Assembly: GCA_040371205.1 (NCBI GenBank)
Contig: AP031382.1
Span: 1,671,562 to 1,735,561, forward strand
DNA: 64,000 nucleotides
Reading direction: 5' to 3'
Source of the DNA: Rhodanobacter sp.
GTDB taxonomy: Bacteria > Pseudomonadota > Gammaproteobacteria > Xanthomonadales > Rhodanobacteraceae
Shown: positions 24,815-33,024 of the stretch, in pieces
Layout: every line of letters begins with the position of its first letter
Position numbering within the stretch: the stretch's first letter is position 1
Program-made: the position numbers and the translations under genes
The notes under the pieces: model-generated
The model's input: the letters and a program-made list of their open reading frames with translations, nothing else
Database searches by the model: none
Told to the model about the DNA's origin: nothing

Positions 24815-25294
24815 ATGAACAAATCACAATCGACCATCCTCAAGGGATCAAACGATTCTGCGAAAGATCACGAGATCCTGGCCGCTGCGGAGGACATACT
24901 TCGCGCCAGGCTGCGGCGACTCGGCGTCATTCACAATCCAGCCGAGGCCTTCGACTACCTGCGCATGCGGCTGGGGGGCCTGCTCCATGAGGAGTTCCAC
25001 GCCCTTTGGCTGGACAACCGACACCGTATTCTGGACTGCCAGCGGCTGTTCATCGGCACGGCCGACGGGGCCAGCGTCTATCCGCGCGAAGTGGTTCGGG
25101 CCGCCCTGAATCACAACGCATGCGCCGTGATCCTCGCCCACAACCATCCCAGCGGAGTGGCTGAGCCCAGCGCAGCCGACAGAGCCATCACCAAGGAACT
25201 GAAAGAGGCACTGGGTCTAGTAGGGGTTCGCGTCCTCGATCACGTCGTGGTCGGGGAAACGTGCGTCAGTCTGGCCAGCCGTGGTTTCTTCTGA
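24815..25294 (+). CDS. radC: RadC family JAMM-domain protein
   Basis: A 159-aa protein with the MPN+/JAMM core: ...EEFHALWLDNRHRIL, then GTADGASVYPREVVRAALNHNACAVILAHNHPSG with the metal-binding HxHx7-8D pattern (HNHPSGVAEPSAAD), and the conserved C-terminal DHVVVGE...SLASRGF. Island-borne RadC proteins of this short type lack most of the N-terminal helix-hairpin-helix of chromosomal RadC. The biochemical role is unsettled despite the DNA-repair name. GGGGG lies about 10 nt before the ATG. It stands alone before the convergent XRE gene. Confidence 0.92.
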   Translation: MNKSQSTILKGSNDSAKDHEILAAAEDILRARLRRLGVIHNPAEAFDYLRMRLGGLLHEEFHALWLDNRHRILDCQRLFIGTADGASVYPREVVRAALNHNACAVILAHNHPSGVAEPSAADRAITKELKEALGLVGVRVLDHVVVGETCVSLASRGFF

Positions 25295-25358
25295 CTTCTG
25301 CGTTGGTGCCGACACCGGCGCCCGTCTGGAAATTTCAACAGTCACGTCGAAAGACACT

Positions 25359-25688
25359 TTACTTGGTGCGCTTCTCAGCCATCTGCTTAGCCAAGGTGAG
25401 CACCTTGGATCGTTCGCTCTTTGAGAGTTGGGTGAACGCCAGCAGCAACTCAGCCTGGTCGTCGTCTTCCGCGAACAGATAAGCCAACGGGACATTCAGT
25501 GCTTTGGCGAGTTCGGACGCCGTGTCCATGTCAGCGCGGTTCACTTGTTGCTCGTACCGGTTGATCCGGACGCTGCCACTTTCCTTATCGCCGGTCACAA
25601 GCCCTCCCAGCGCTCGCTGAGAAAGGCCACGCAGTGCGCGTGCCTGTTTGAGGCGCTTGGCAAAGATGGCGGCCGCGGGAGCTGACAA
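25359..25688 (-). CDS. XRE-family transcriptional regulator
   Basis: A 109-aa protein with a Cro/C1-type HTH: FAKRLKQARALRGLSQRALGGLV...VRINRYEQQVNRADMDTASELAKALNVPLAYLFA (residues about 9-72), then an acidic C-terminal helix. It probably represses itself and the divergent lipoprotein gene through the palindrome at 25740-25755. Confidence 0.9.
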   Translation of the reverse strand: MSAPAAAIFAKRLKQARALRGLSQRALGGLVTGDKESGSVRINRYEQQVNRADMDTASELAKALNVPLAYLFAEDDDQAELLLAFTQLSKSERSKVLTLAKQMAEKRTK

Positions 25689-25739
25689 GGGATAGGGGCA
25701 ATGGCGTGGTTCCGGTCAGCATGGCCCATCTACCTAGGG

Positions 25740-25755
25740 AGTAGTAGACACTACT
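25740..25755. promoter_or_regulatory. candidate operator for the XRE regulator
   Basis: AGTAGT-agac-ACTACT, a perfect 6-bp inverted repeat in the divergent gap between the XRE gene and the lipoprotein gene, with a further GTAGCAGTA half-site-like sequence adjacent. The assignment is by position and symmetry only. Confidence 0.5.
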
Positions 25756-25869
25756 GTAGCAGTATATAGTTCCGGCGGCGTTCGGCAGTGCGCCTGTCTC
25801 CTATGAGGAGGCAGGCGTTGCTGTGAAGCGATACCTATCTATCTAAAGAGAACAAATAGGGGGCAAGGA

Positions 25870-26916
25870 ATGAAAAGGCAGGCAGTACTTGTGTTTGCTA
25901 TGACCATGGCGATTGCTGGATGTGGCAACAGCGACATCAACGCCGTCAAGAAGCAGACGCTCGGTCAAGATCAGTCTTACACGGTGGAACAGGCCTTCGA
26001 CAATCGGAAGGTGTGCGACTCCGTCAAGTGGGACGAGATCACCGACGATCGAGGTCGGAAGATCGTCGAGTACCGGTGCACCTTCAACGGCGTGGATGAC
26101 TACTTCAGCAATGCGTTAGCCAATGCAACCAAGAAGCTGAAAGATCAGTATCAATCAGCGAAGGATGCCTACGGCAAAGATGCCCAAGACGATCTGAGCG
26201 ATGCTGAAAAACGACTCGCCACGTTGGAGGCATCTGGATTGGCATCGAAATATCCAGACAACACGCCTGACGACCAGCTTGAGGCCAAGGTTAAGCATGC
26301 CCATGACTTGGAGAATCTTCTGAATAACGCGCGGGTCGAAAATAACTTCGACAAGGTCGCTGTCACTAACTTTTGGGACGGTTTTACGGAAGCGGAAATA
26401 AACAACGATCCCTTACACCAAGCAGTTGCAACATTCCAAGCCGATATTCAGAGCGCGCATGGCGATCTTTCCAACAGCGCCACGTGGCCTAATCAGGCTC
26501 GTGCTGATCTCAACAGTGCAGTTGCTGCAGCTGCGTCGGATGAGGGGCAGATATTGGATGACCGAATCCGACTCCCCGAAGCCAAGTTTGACGTCATAAA
26601 CGCCAAGAAGAAGCTCGATTCCTTACTGGCCAATAAGGATCAGGCCTTCGCTTCACTCGATGCAGACTTGTCGTCCAAGCTGCATCAGCTTGATGCCAAC
26701 GCGACAACGAGTGTCGACGAGCTGTTCCAGTGGAGCATGTCCGAGAACGGCGACCCTGTTTTTGTATTTGCCGGTTCCGAATACAAATACAAGAACGGAA
26801 AAGAAAAGCTGGTGAACTACTACGACGTCGGAACTCAACATGCCATGCAGGCCATGATTCGCAACGACACGGCTACCTACGCGCAGTACGTTGTCGAAAC
26901 GAATCTAGGTGGCTGA
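25870..26916 (+). CDS. lipoprotein of unknown function
   Basis: A 348-aa predicted lipoprotein: MKRQAVLVFAMTMAIAGC has a lipobox (AIAGC) with Cys18. GGGGGCAAGGA precedes the ATG. The mature part is strongly helical and charged with coiled-coil character (ATKKLKDQYQSAKDAYGK, DLSDAEKRLATLEA), ending in a small beta-rich tail (DPVFVFAGSEYKYKNGKEKLVNYY). No named family recognised. A terminator follows, then the membrane-protein gene, so they may act together at the envelope; that link is inferred from order only. Confidence 0.75.
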   Translation: MKRQAVLVFAMTMAIAGCGNSDINAVKKQTLGQDQSYTVEQAFDNRKVCDSVKWDEITDDRGRKIVEYRCTFNGVDDYFSNALANATKKLKDQYQSAKDAYGKDAQDDLSDAEKRLATLEASGLASKYPDNTPDDQLEAKVKHAHDLENLLNNARVENNFDKVAVTNFWDGFTEAEINNDPLHQAVATFQADIQSAHGDLSNSATWPNQARADLNSAVAAAASDEGQILDDRIRLPEAKFDVINAKKKLDSLLANKDQAFASLDADLSSKLHQLDANATTSVDELFQWSMSENGDPVFVFAGSEYKYKNGKEKLVNYYDVGTQHAMQAMIRNDTATYAQYVVETNLGG

Positions 26917-26955
26917 CGCCAAGAGGCATGCGTCGTCTGAAATACCTTCCCGCAG

Positions 26956-26990
26956 ACACGAAGCGCTCCGCAAGGAGCGCTTCGTGTTCG
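26956..26990 (+). terminator. rho-independent terminator
   Basis: 14-bp perfect arms 26956-26969 and 26974-26987 (ACACGAAGCGCTCC / GGAGCGCTTCGTGT) with a four-base loop, after the lipoprotein gene. Confidence 0.8.
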
Positions 26991-27031
26991 TGAGCAGGCT
27001 CGCAATCGACCAAAACACATAGGGGGAAGCG

Positions 27032-28150
27032 ATGGATGCTGTAACTTTGATTTTGACGCTGCTGACAGCCGTCAATCTGTCGATGATGGTGATGAAGGCC
27101 TATGGCGACAAGTTTCCCCAGCCGAATGTGCGAGTAAGGCACGCAGGCTGGCTCCAGGGATGGCGAAACACCCAGAAACCACTCCAGCGATACTGGATCC
27201 AAGTCGCGATCATGTTCGCGATCATGGTGTTGTTCGACTTTGCAGGCCTGATGTTCGCGGGCTTTCTGGTGTTCGTCCGCTTGATCGTGTTCGTTCTTGG
27301 GTACAAACGGGCTAAGCTACAGATCGCCCAAGCGACGTCGCCACAAGTCCCTCTTACAACAAGCTCGCAGCCGGTTGTTCAAGCGGAGGCAGCCCAGAGC
27401 CATGCTCCTGCCGTAGCGCAGTCACCCGCACCGCAAACAACCGTTCTCCAGGCGCCGCCTCTCCCCGCAGGGAAGAGCTCCATGGGCAAGGGGGTATGGG
27501 TACTCCTGATCGTCATCGTGGTCTGTGCCGCGGCGGTGCTCCTTGGCTATCTATATACCCGCTCGCATCCGCTCGATAACTACGTTGGGAGCACCCCAGA
27601 CAACAGTCCCGCCAGCAGCGAAACCACTTCGACGCTTTCGGGGGGGCTGGGTGATTCGGACGGTGATACCCATGCTTCTGGGGCGACCACGGCCAGCGAA
27701 CCTGCGCCGCAAGCTGCTCCGACACAACAGCCGGTGCAAGCACCGAGCCAGCAGGCGATGCAACAGGCTGTCCAGCAAGACATGGCAGTGCAAACGCAGG
27801 GTGGCAGCTCGAAGGTGACGACAAACACCTACGGCAACGTGGTAGCGTCGTTCTACCCGGGTAAGTCGCCGCTGGACGCCATTGATGACGCGCTGCTCTC
27901 GATCCACTCGGAGTTGACCGTCATGGACATGGCACCCTCGGGCTATCCCGAATACCAGGTCGAGTGCGAGTCCAATGGGCAGTGTGTTGGTGGCACGGGC
28001 ACGCCGATGGGATCGGCTGCGGATGTTGCCAAGGAGATGTTCCCCGTGAACCCGGCCGACGTTGGCCAAGGCGGCATCACCTGTGGTCAGTACATCTGTA
28101 ACGACGGCAAGGGCAACGTCATCGGGCGTGCGCCCACTGCCATGCAGTGA
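27032..28150 (+). CDS. membrane protein of unknown function
   Basis: A 372-aa protein with a GGGGGAAG ribosome site. Membrane segments: VTLILTLLTAVNLSMMVMKAY (1-25), VAIMFAIMVLFDFAGLMFAGF (about 58-80) and WVLLIVIVVCAAAVLLGYLY (about 155-175). Between them are Pro/Gln/Ala-rich cytoplasmic-like linkers; after the last span is a Ser/Gln-rich linker and a C-terminal domain with four cysteines (VECESNGQCVG, GITCGQYICN) suited to periplasmic disulfides. No family recognised. Confidence 0.72.
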   Translation: MDAVTLILTLLTAVNLSMMVMKAYGDKFPQPNVRVRHAGWLQGWRNTQKPLQRYWIQVAIMFAIMVLFDFAGLMFAGFLVFVRLIVFVLGYKRAKLQIAQATSPQVPLTTSSQPVVQAEAAQSHAPAVAQSPAPQTTVLQAPPLPAGKSSMGKGVWVLLIVIVVCAAAVLLGYLYTRSHPLDNYVGSTPDNSPASSETTSTLSGGLGDSDGDTHASGATTASEPAPQAAPTQQPVQAPSQQAMQQAVQQDMAVQTQGGSSKVTTNTYGNVVASFYPGKSPLDAIDDALLSIHSELTVMDMAPSGYPEYQVECESNGQCVGGTGTPMGSAADVAKEMFPVNPADVGQGGITCGQYICNDGKGNVIGRAPTAMQ

Positions 28151-28231
28151 CTTGCGGGCAGGGTCAAACTGGGCCGAACTGGTCATCCCATAGTGATCAA
28201 CAGAGCGATAACACCGACGACACGGTAAAGA

Positions 28232-28257
28232 ACGGGCGAGAACCGGCTCTCGCCCGT
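28232..28257. terminator. hairpin between convergent genes
   Basis: ACGGGCGAGA-accggc-TCTCGCCCGT, perfect 10-bp arms, without a strong T tract; it may serve both convergent transcripts. Confidence 0.5.
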
Positions 28258-28263
28258 GAAGGC

Positions 28264-29052
28264 TTAGCGTTGTGCCGCCCAAGCTGCTACATGCCCAGCA
28301 ACGCCGGCGACGAAACTCTTCAAATTAGTGGTGTCTGACATTTCCCCGTAGGCACCGTCTTCAGCGGCTGACCTCGGCGAAGGCATGACACATGCTCGGT
28401 CGTAGAGCCTTTCCTGCATGAGCCGTCGGCACAGGATTTCGTAGCGTTCCAAGTAGCCCACGAGTTGCGGCTTGGGAGCCTTCTTCTTGGTGTTGGCAAC
28501 CGGCTGCTCCTGCGGAGCAATGAACTCCGGCTGTACCTCAAAATGCTTCGAGGTGAGTTGCGTCGGGCGGCGTGAGTCTTCGTTGTCTTCCACCAGGATG
28601 AGCCAGCCTAGAAACGGTGCCGACTGATTGTTGAGGATGCCTTCCCGAATGCCCGTGCTAAGGTCGCAAGCGGTTCCGATGGCTTCCTCGGTGCGATTGT
28701 TGAAGTTGTTGCCGAATGAGCCCACGTGGCTTTTGAGCTCGATGGCTGCCACCAGCCGCTCACCATCCATCACGATCACGTCCCACAACTTGGTGGGCCG
28801 GAAGTAGCCCGGGAGCGTGAGGTTGGGGCGGCCCGTGGTGTAGATCATGGCATCGGCCAAGCCGTTCTTTGCGACCAGGCCACTGATCATCTCCAGGAAG
28901 CCATCCATGTTCTTGCCGGCCAAGACATTGGCCCGTTCGCCGCCTTGGCTGTGCTCAGCTTTATCGTCGCTCAGAGCCTTGCTGCGGCCAGCCCAGAACT
29001 GTTGAACACCCTTGCGTGCGAGGGCGTCGTAGTTGGCGAGATCCAATCCCAT
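28264..29052 (-). CDS. PaeR7I/XhoI-family type II restriction endonuclease
   Basis: A 262-aa endonuclease of the XhoI family. The PD-(D/E)xK core is visible as LWDVIVMDGERLVAAIELKS (Asp, then ExK), followed by the family-specific HVGSFGNNFNNRTEEAIGTA. Known members cut CTCGAG; that specificity is inferred here from family resemblance. It lies 12 bp after the methyltransferase gene on the same strand, so modification is made first. Confidence 0.9.
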   Translation of the reverse strand: MGLDLANYDALARKGVQQFWAGRSKALSDDKAEHSQGGERANVLAGKNMDGFLEMISGLVAKNGLADAMIYTTGRPNLTLPGYFRPTKLWDVIVMDGERLVAAIELKSHVGSFGNNFNNRTEEAIGTACDLSTGIREGILNNQSAPFLGWLILVEDNEDSRRPTQLTSKHFEVQPEFIAPQEQPVANTKKKAPKPQLVGYLERYEILCRRLMQERLYDRACVMPSPRSAAEDGAYGEMSDTTNLKSFVAGVAGHVAAWAAQR

Positions 29053-29064
29053 GTGTTCCCCTTG

Positions 29065-30780
29065 TCAGGCCGATCCGATCAGAGCCTGATCGGCGGCGTT
29101 CAATCCGTAAAGTTCAAAGGTAGCGCAGTTTGCGGCCTCCAGATCTTTTGCGATGGCAGCCGTGTGGAGTGCTTTCCGGAGTACAGGAGACACCTGATCC
29201 CACCTTGGGACGCGGATCCGGCGCAGGTACTGCGCTTGGAAGCGTAGGAAACCACCGCTCATCTTGGTGGAGTAGGTCGTCACGAACAGCCGTGCAATCC
29301 CCGACATCAGCACCGCTTGGAGGGCATGCAGGTCCCACTCGTCTGATGTGATGAAATACAGGTTGTGATGTGGGTAGAAGAGCCCCTCCTCGTAGACGAT
29401 GTGGGCATCACCCTTGATGTCTGGGATGAGCAACTTGGGTCGCTGCATCAACTCGGGGTAGATGCGGTCAATCGTTCGGAACCAGCGCGTTGGATTTTTC
29501 TGAGCGACGTTCCGAGCCCGGATGGTGGCCTCATGTAGCCGCATGTGGCGGGCGAAGCGCGGGTAGTCATTCAGATCAATTAGTTTGCCGTCGTCGTCGA
29601 ATGGGTTTAGCACGGCCAAGCCCTGCCAATCCACGGTTCCGCCTCGGATGTCCTGCGTGCGCACGATTGGCAGGCGGCGAGAGGGTTCTACGTCCAGATC
29701 CTGCATCGGAGCGATATATACCCGGTCGCTGCCGGTGGCGACGCCGATGCCAACTTTGCAGCCCGCATCCTCCAGAGGCAGCCATGTTTTCTCTAGGCGT
29801 CGCACTAGCGCGAGGCGTTCCGGTTCGTGCAACAGCCAAGGACCAGCGCCGTTCATGACGTTCTTCATGGTGGACACGCCAGCGGCCTCATTCGCCACCG
29901 GGGCAGTCATGGCCGCCGCCAGCGGCTCCAGGATGTCTTTTCGGATCTCTGGTCGGTAAGACAGCCGCGTCGGCTGTGTCACCGGTAAAACAGAGGGTCG
30001 CTCGATAACGGTGATGGCTGGATAGGTGAGAACGTCGGTCAGAAACGCAGCGGTGCCCACGAGGTCAACAAAGTGAGTGAGGGTGAACTGTTCCGCAATC
30101 TTTTGGCGGAGGGGGCCGCCATATTTGTTTTTGGTCCAGCGGTCAGTGCAGATGAAGCCGAGTTTGCCGCCCGGCGCCAGCACGTCCAGTCCGCGTTCGT
30201 AAAACAGCACATAAAGGTCGGCACGGTCGTAGAGAGTGGAAAATCGAGCGCGGTAGCGTGCCAGGAGGGTTTCTGGGATCAGCTCTTGGCGCACATACGG
30301 GGGATTGCCGACGACGAAGTCGAACAAGCCCGTCAGGGAAGTGGCCAAGAAATCGTCGGTTCGGAGCCATCTTTCAGCCAAGTTGGCCGCAATCTTGGTG
30401 GAGACTCCGTGCCGCTGGAGCTCGGCTGCGATGACCTCTCGTCCTGCGATGACGCTTGAGGCATGGGCGTCAAAAGCGACAATAGCGTCAGCGAGCGCCG
30501 TGCCAGCCTTGGGGAGCTTCCCGCCATAAGCCAAGAACGACCGCACGAGCCGTCCAATGACTGGCACTAGAAAGTCCGCATGGCCTGCGGCCGGCTCTAG
30601 TAAGCGCAACGTCGCTAGTGGGCGATCTTCGGTGTAGCCCACAAGATCCAAGATGAACTCGACGATCTCCGTCCGGGTGAAAACCGCACCGCGAGCGGTG
30701 GTGCCTGCCCCCGAAAAGTGATGGACGGCCTCGCTCGCTGCATGGTTCTCACGGATCGCGTTGGATGGTAGAAGGGTCAC
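29065..30780 (-). CDS. N6-adenine DNA methyltransferase of the PaeR7I/XhoI system
   Basis: A 571-aa methylase that would protect CTCGAG-type sites. The SAM-binding region is [16 protein letters not shown] and the catalytic motif IV is [12 protein letters not shown]; the C-terminal half is the target-recognition region, with [21 protein letters not shown] typical of the Eco57I-like group. The start is GTG 30780 ([19 protein letters not shown]) with GGAG 11 nt upstream; a 22-codon extension has no ribosome site. It is transcribed away from the retron. Confidence 0.92.
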   Translation of the reverse strand: MTLLPSNAIRENHAASEAVHHFSGAGTTARGAVFTRTEIVEFILDLVGYTEDRPLATLRLLEPAAGHADFLVPVIGRLVRSFLAYGGKLPKAGTALADAIVAFDAHASSVIAGREVIAAELQRHGVSTKIAANLAERWLRTDDFLATSLTGLFDFVVGNPPYVRQELIPETLLARYRARFSTLYDRADLYVLFYERGLDVLAPGGKLGFICTDRWTKNKYGGPLRQKIAEQFTLTHFVDLVGTAAFLTDVLTYPAITVIERPSVLPVTQPTRLSYRPEIRKDILEPLAAAMTAPVANEAAGVSTMKNVMNGAGPWLLHEPERLALVRRLEKTWLPLEDAGCKVGIGVATGSDRVYIAPMQDLDVEPSRRLPIVRTQDIRGGTVDWQGLAVLNPFDDDGKLIDLNDYPRFARHMRLHEATIRARNVAQKNPTRWFRTIDRIYPELMQRPKLLIPDIKGDAHIVYEEGLFYPHHNLYFITSDEWDLHALQAVLMSGIARLFVTTYSTKMSGGFLRFQAQYLRRIRVPRWDQVSPVLRKALHTAAIAKDLEAANCATFELYGLNAADQALIGSA

Positions 30781-31060
30781 GCAGTTTGATCTCCAAGGCG
30801 TGCGGCTCAGCGCCACGTTAGCGATGAGAACATTAGCCGGTCGCACGCACCGAGACCACGGGCCGAGTGCGCGTGCGCGGCTGGAGCTGCCAGTGAGCCA
30901 ACGGGACGCTCAGAGTAAAAGTCCCGCGCTGAGCGCCAAAGCCACAAACCTACTGCCAAAGGTAAAGCCAAAGTCGCGGCGTGCTCGAATGGTTACCCGA
31001 GGCAGTTTGTTGAAAGTGCACTTTGACTGGATCTTCACCCAGGGGAGGTGAGGGTAAAGA

Positions 31061-31371
31061 TATGTTGACTCTCAGCGAACATGTGTTTACTCTTGGCGAC
31101 ACATGAACGGGTGAAGGGTGAAACTTTCGGTCTGATTGAGCTAGATGTTTCGGCTCGTGGGACTTCGGTCCTGACACTTCTGAGGCGTGGATCACCGGGC
31201 CAGTCGGTCGATGATGGACGGTGACGAAACGACTCCACTATGACCGTCCCGAAAGGAGACGGGGTGCTACTACAGAGGGACAGCAACAGCGACTCGCCCA
31301 TGCATGGTTTCTTCGTTGGTCCGAAAGGGGTGGTCATTCGGCCATTCGCCAACAGAAGGAGTCGAATCATG
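31061..31371 (+). ncRNA. candidate retron msr-msd RNA
   Basis: Folded by hand. a1 31061-31072 (TATGTTGACTCT) pairs with a2 31358-31371 with one 2-nt bulge and three G-U pairs. AGC with candidate branching G at 31075 follows a1. msr hairpins: CATGTGT/ACACATG (31080-31105), GAGC/GCTC with a GATGTTTCG loop (31138-31156), GGAC-TTCG-GTCC (31160-31171). msd: base stem 31184-31196 with 31329-31350 (GATCACC/GGTGGTC and GGCG/CGCC), inner hairpin GGACGGT/ACCGTCC (31216-31249). The layout matches retrons: ncRNA upstream of an operon ending in an RT with retron motifs. Exact ends are not known. Confidence 0.65.
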
Positions 31372-31569
31372 CATAACAGCAAGTCCGATCATGTGTCGCA
31401 GTTGTTGCCGGAGCCGCGAAAGCGGCCGTGGTGGAAGCCTAGCAAAGAGGGCTTTATCAAGCTCTTCAATGCCACGCTGAAGCTGCTCGGAATGATATTG
31501 AAGCTTTTGAATCTTCTCGGCGGTATCGCCAAGGTGGTGAAGAAGCTGATTGAGTTCTGGCCTGGCTGA
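31369..31569 (+). CDS. short cationic amphipathic peptide, candidate retron effector
   Basis: A 66-aa peptide; GAAGGAG lies 7 nt before ATG 31369, a strong ribosome site. The N-terminal third is polar and Pro/Arg/Trp-rich (PEPRKRPWWKPSKEG); residues 29-64 form a helix with lysines at near-regular spacing between leucines and isoleucines (FIKLFNATLKLLGMILKLL, then NLLGGIAKVVKKLIEFW), the pattern of membrane-active peptides and small toxins. Its ribosome site and start codon are inside the a2 strand of the retron RNA. Toxicity is inferred from composition only. It lies 37 bp before the HTH gene, in the same apparent operon. Confidence 0.65.
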   Translation: MHNSKSDHVSQLLPEPRKRPWWKPSKEGFIKLFNATLKLLGMILKLLNLLGGIAKVVKKLIEFWPG

Positions 31570-31606
31570 CCTTCGTAGTTTAAGCATCCCCTTTGGAGAT
31601 GCAGAC

Positions 31607-31909
31607 ATGAACGAACATCTTGGTCGAGCTTTGAAACTCGTCCGCTCCTATCATGATTTAAGCCAAATTGAATTGGCGCAAAAGCTCGACATTTCCCGTT
31701 CCTATCTCTCGGAAATTGAGGCCGGGCGGAAGACTCCGAGCATGGATCTGCTGGGACAATATTCCCGCCAGTTCGCGGTTCCCCTGAGCACGTTGCTACT
31801 GGTTTCCGAAGGATTTGAGGATCAAACGTTGACGGGACGCCTGAAGAAGTCGGCAACCGATAAGGCCATTCGTTTTCTCGAATGGGTCGATGCCAGGAAG
31901 GCAGGTTAG
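31607..31909 (+). CDS. XRE-type HTH protein of the retron operon
   Basis: A 100-aa protein with GGAG 8 nt before ATG 31607. A Cro/C1 HTH is clear: LGRALKLVRSYHDLSQIELAQKLDISRSYLSEIEAGRKTPSMDLLGQYSRQFAVPLSTLL spans residues 5-65 (shown in part in family terms), followed by a short basic helical tail (RLKKSATDKAIRFLEW). HTH partners are a recognised accessory of one retron class (type VI in my recollection of the 2020 classification). It could repress the operon or bind the msDNA. The RT gene starts 8 bp after its stop. Confidence 0.88.
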   Translation: MNEHLGRALKLVRSYHDLSQIELAQKLDISRSYLSEIEAGRKTPSMDLLGQYSRQFAVPLSTLLLVSEGFEDQTLTGRLKKSATDKAIRFLEWVDARKAG

Positions 31910-31917
31910 GAGCCGAT

Positions 31918-32949
31918 ATGAAAAAGCTCGTGCAGTACGCCATTCACAACTCGCCTCTGTACAAGCTTTCCAGCCGAAAGAGGATGTTGACCATCCTCAA
32001 AATGACAGCCGAAGAGTCAGCCTTCATCCGCAGAAAAAGGGTCTACAACCATTTCGAGACGGAAGACAAATACAAATCCGAGCTTCCTGCTCTGAAGCAC
32101 AAGGCGAGGCAAATCCAGTCGCCGGAGACAGTGTTGAAGCGGGTACAGACGCGACTTGCCAACCTGCTGGGACGCATAGAGCTTCCGGACTACCTGCATT
32201 CCGCCCGCAAGGGGTGTTCGTACAAGTCCAACGCTCGTGCGCACGCTTTCGGTCATTCGGTCGCCCGCATCGACATCAAGAAGTTCTACGAGCGGGTACA
32301 CGTCTCGTACATCCAAAAATATTTTTTGGATGACCTGAAGTGCAGCAGGGACATCGCCCATCGTCTGACAGAACTTGTCTCATACGACCGGCGGCTTCCA
32401 ACCGGAAGCCCGGCCAGCCCCATCATGTCGTTTCTGGCATACAGATCGATGTTCGACGAGTTACATGTACTCGCAACATCGATGGGTCTGACCATGACAG
32501 TTTACGTGGATGATGTGGTCGTTTCCGGCCCCGGGCTTTCGTCTCATTTCATCCAGCCTGCCCAAGCTATCATTGGCAGATATGGTCTGTGTGCCCACAA
32601 GTTTTCTACGACCTGTGCAGGACTTCCCACAGTCATCACCGGCTTGCAGCAGACGGCCAACGGCGAGTCCGCGCCGCCCACGAGGTTCCGGAAACTCCGA
32701 GCTTTGGAAACGGAACTGCGCCGTACCACAGATCTCAAACACAAGGCGGTTCTCCTGAAAGGTTTGATTGGCCAGTACCGTGAGGGCATGGAGCTCATTC
32801 CCAATGCCCTTTCCCACGCCAATCGTTATCAGCGTGAATTCGACAGACTGCCGGACGAGGTGCGGCTTAAAGCTTCTCGGCGCCGGCGGCGCGGTTCCCA
32901 GCCACGACGCCTAAACAGGGTTCAGAGTCGTATCTCGCATCGACCATAG
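31918..32949 (+). CDS. retron reverse transcriptase
   Basis: A 343-aa RT; AGGAG lies 6 nt before ATG 31918. It begins like retron RTs (IHNSPLYKLSSRKRML). Diagnostic motifs: NARAH (105-109, retron motif X, NAxxH), IDIKKFYERV (motif with first catalytic Asp, about 119), LPTGSPASP (160-168), YVDD (196-199; most retrons have YADD) and VITG (239-242, retron motif Y, VTG). The last 25 residues are Arg-rich (ASRRRRRGSQPRR). It primes cDNA from a guanosine of the msr RNA to make msDNA. All catalytic residues are present, so it should be active. Confidence 0.93.
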   Translation: MKKLVQYAIHNSPLYKLSSRKRMLTILKMTAEESAFIRRKRVYNHFETEDKYKSELPALKHKARQIQSPETVLKRVQTRLANLLGRIELPDYLHSARKGCSYKSNARAHAFGHSVARIDIKKFYERVHVSYIQKYFLDDLKCSRDIAHRLTELVSYDRRLPTGSPASPIMSFLAYRSMFDELHVLATSMGLTMTVYVDDVVVSGPGLSSHFIQPAQAIIGRYGLCAHKFSTTCAGLPTVITGLQQTANGESAPPTRFRKLRALETELRRTTDLKHKAVLLKGLIGQYREGMELIPNALSHANRYQREFDRLPDEVRLKASRRRRRGSQPRRLNRVQSRISHRP

Positions 32950-33024
32950 AAATTCGCAGAAGGCCGCCGGCCGAAATTGGCGAGAGGCTGTCGCTTGAGA
33001 GGGTGCTCTGCCTAGAATTTCTAT
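32946..33024. ncRNA. long imperfect stem-loop after the RT gene
   Basis: ATAGAAATTCGCAGA (32946-32960) pairs with TCTGC-cta-GAATTTCTAT (33007-33024), 15 pairs with a 3-nt bulge; inside are GGCC/GGCC and GCGA/TCGC hairpins. The stem starts in the RT stop codon. No T tract follows, so it is not a normal terminator. It may protect the 3' end of the message or be a separate RNA. Confidence 0.4.

Noticed and set aside
31298-31307. CCATGCATGG palindrome as an operator for the retron HTH protein
   Set aside because: A single short palindrome inside the predicted RNA; no second copy near the promoter, so it is too weak to annotate.
31240-31368. 43-codon N-terminal extension of the amphipathic peptide
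   Set aside because: It has no Shine-Dalgarno at its start, runs through the predicted msd fold, and the strong ribosome site is at 31369.
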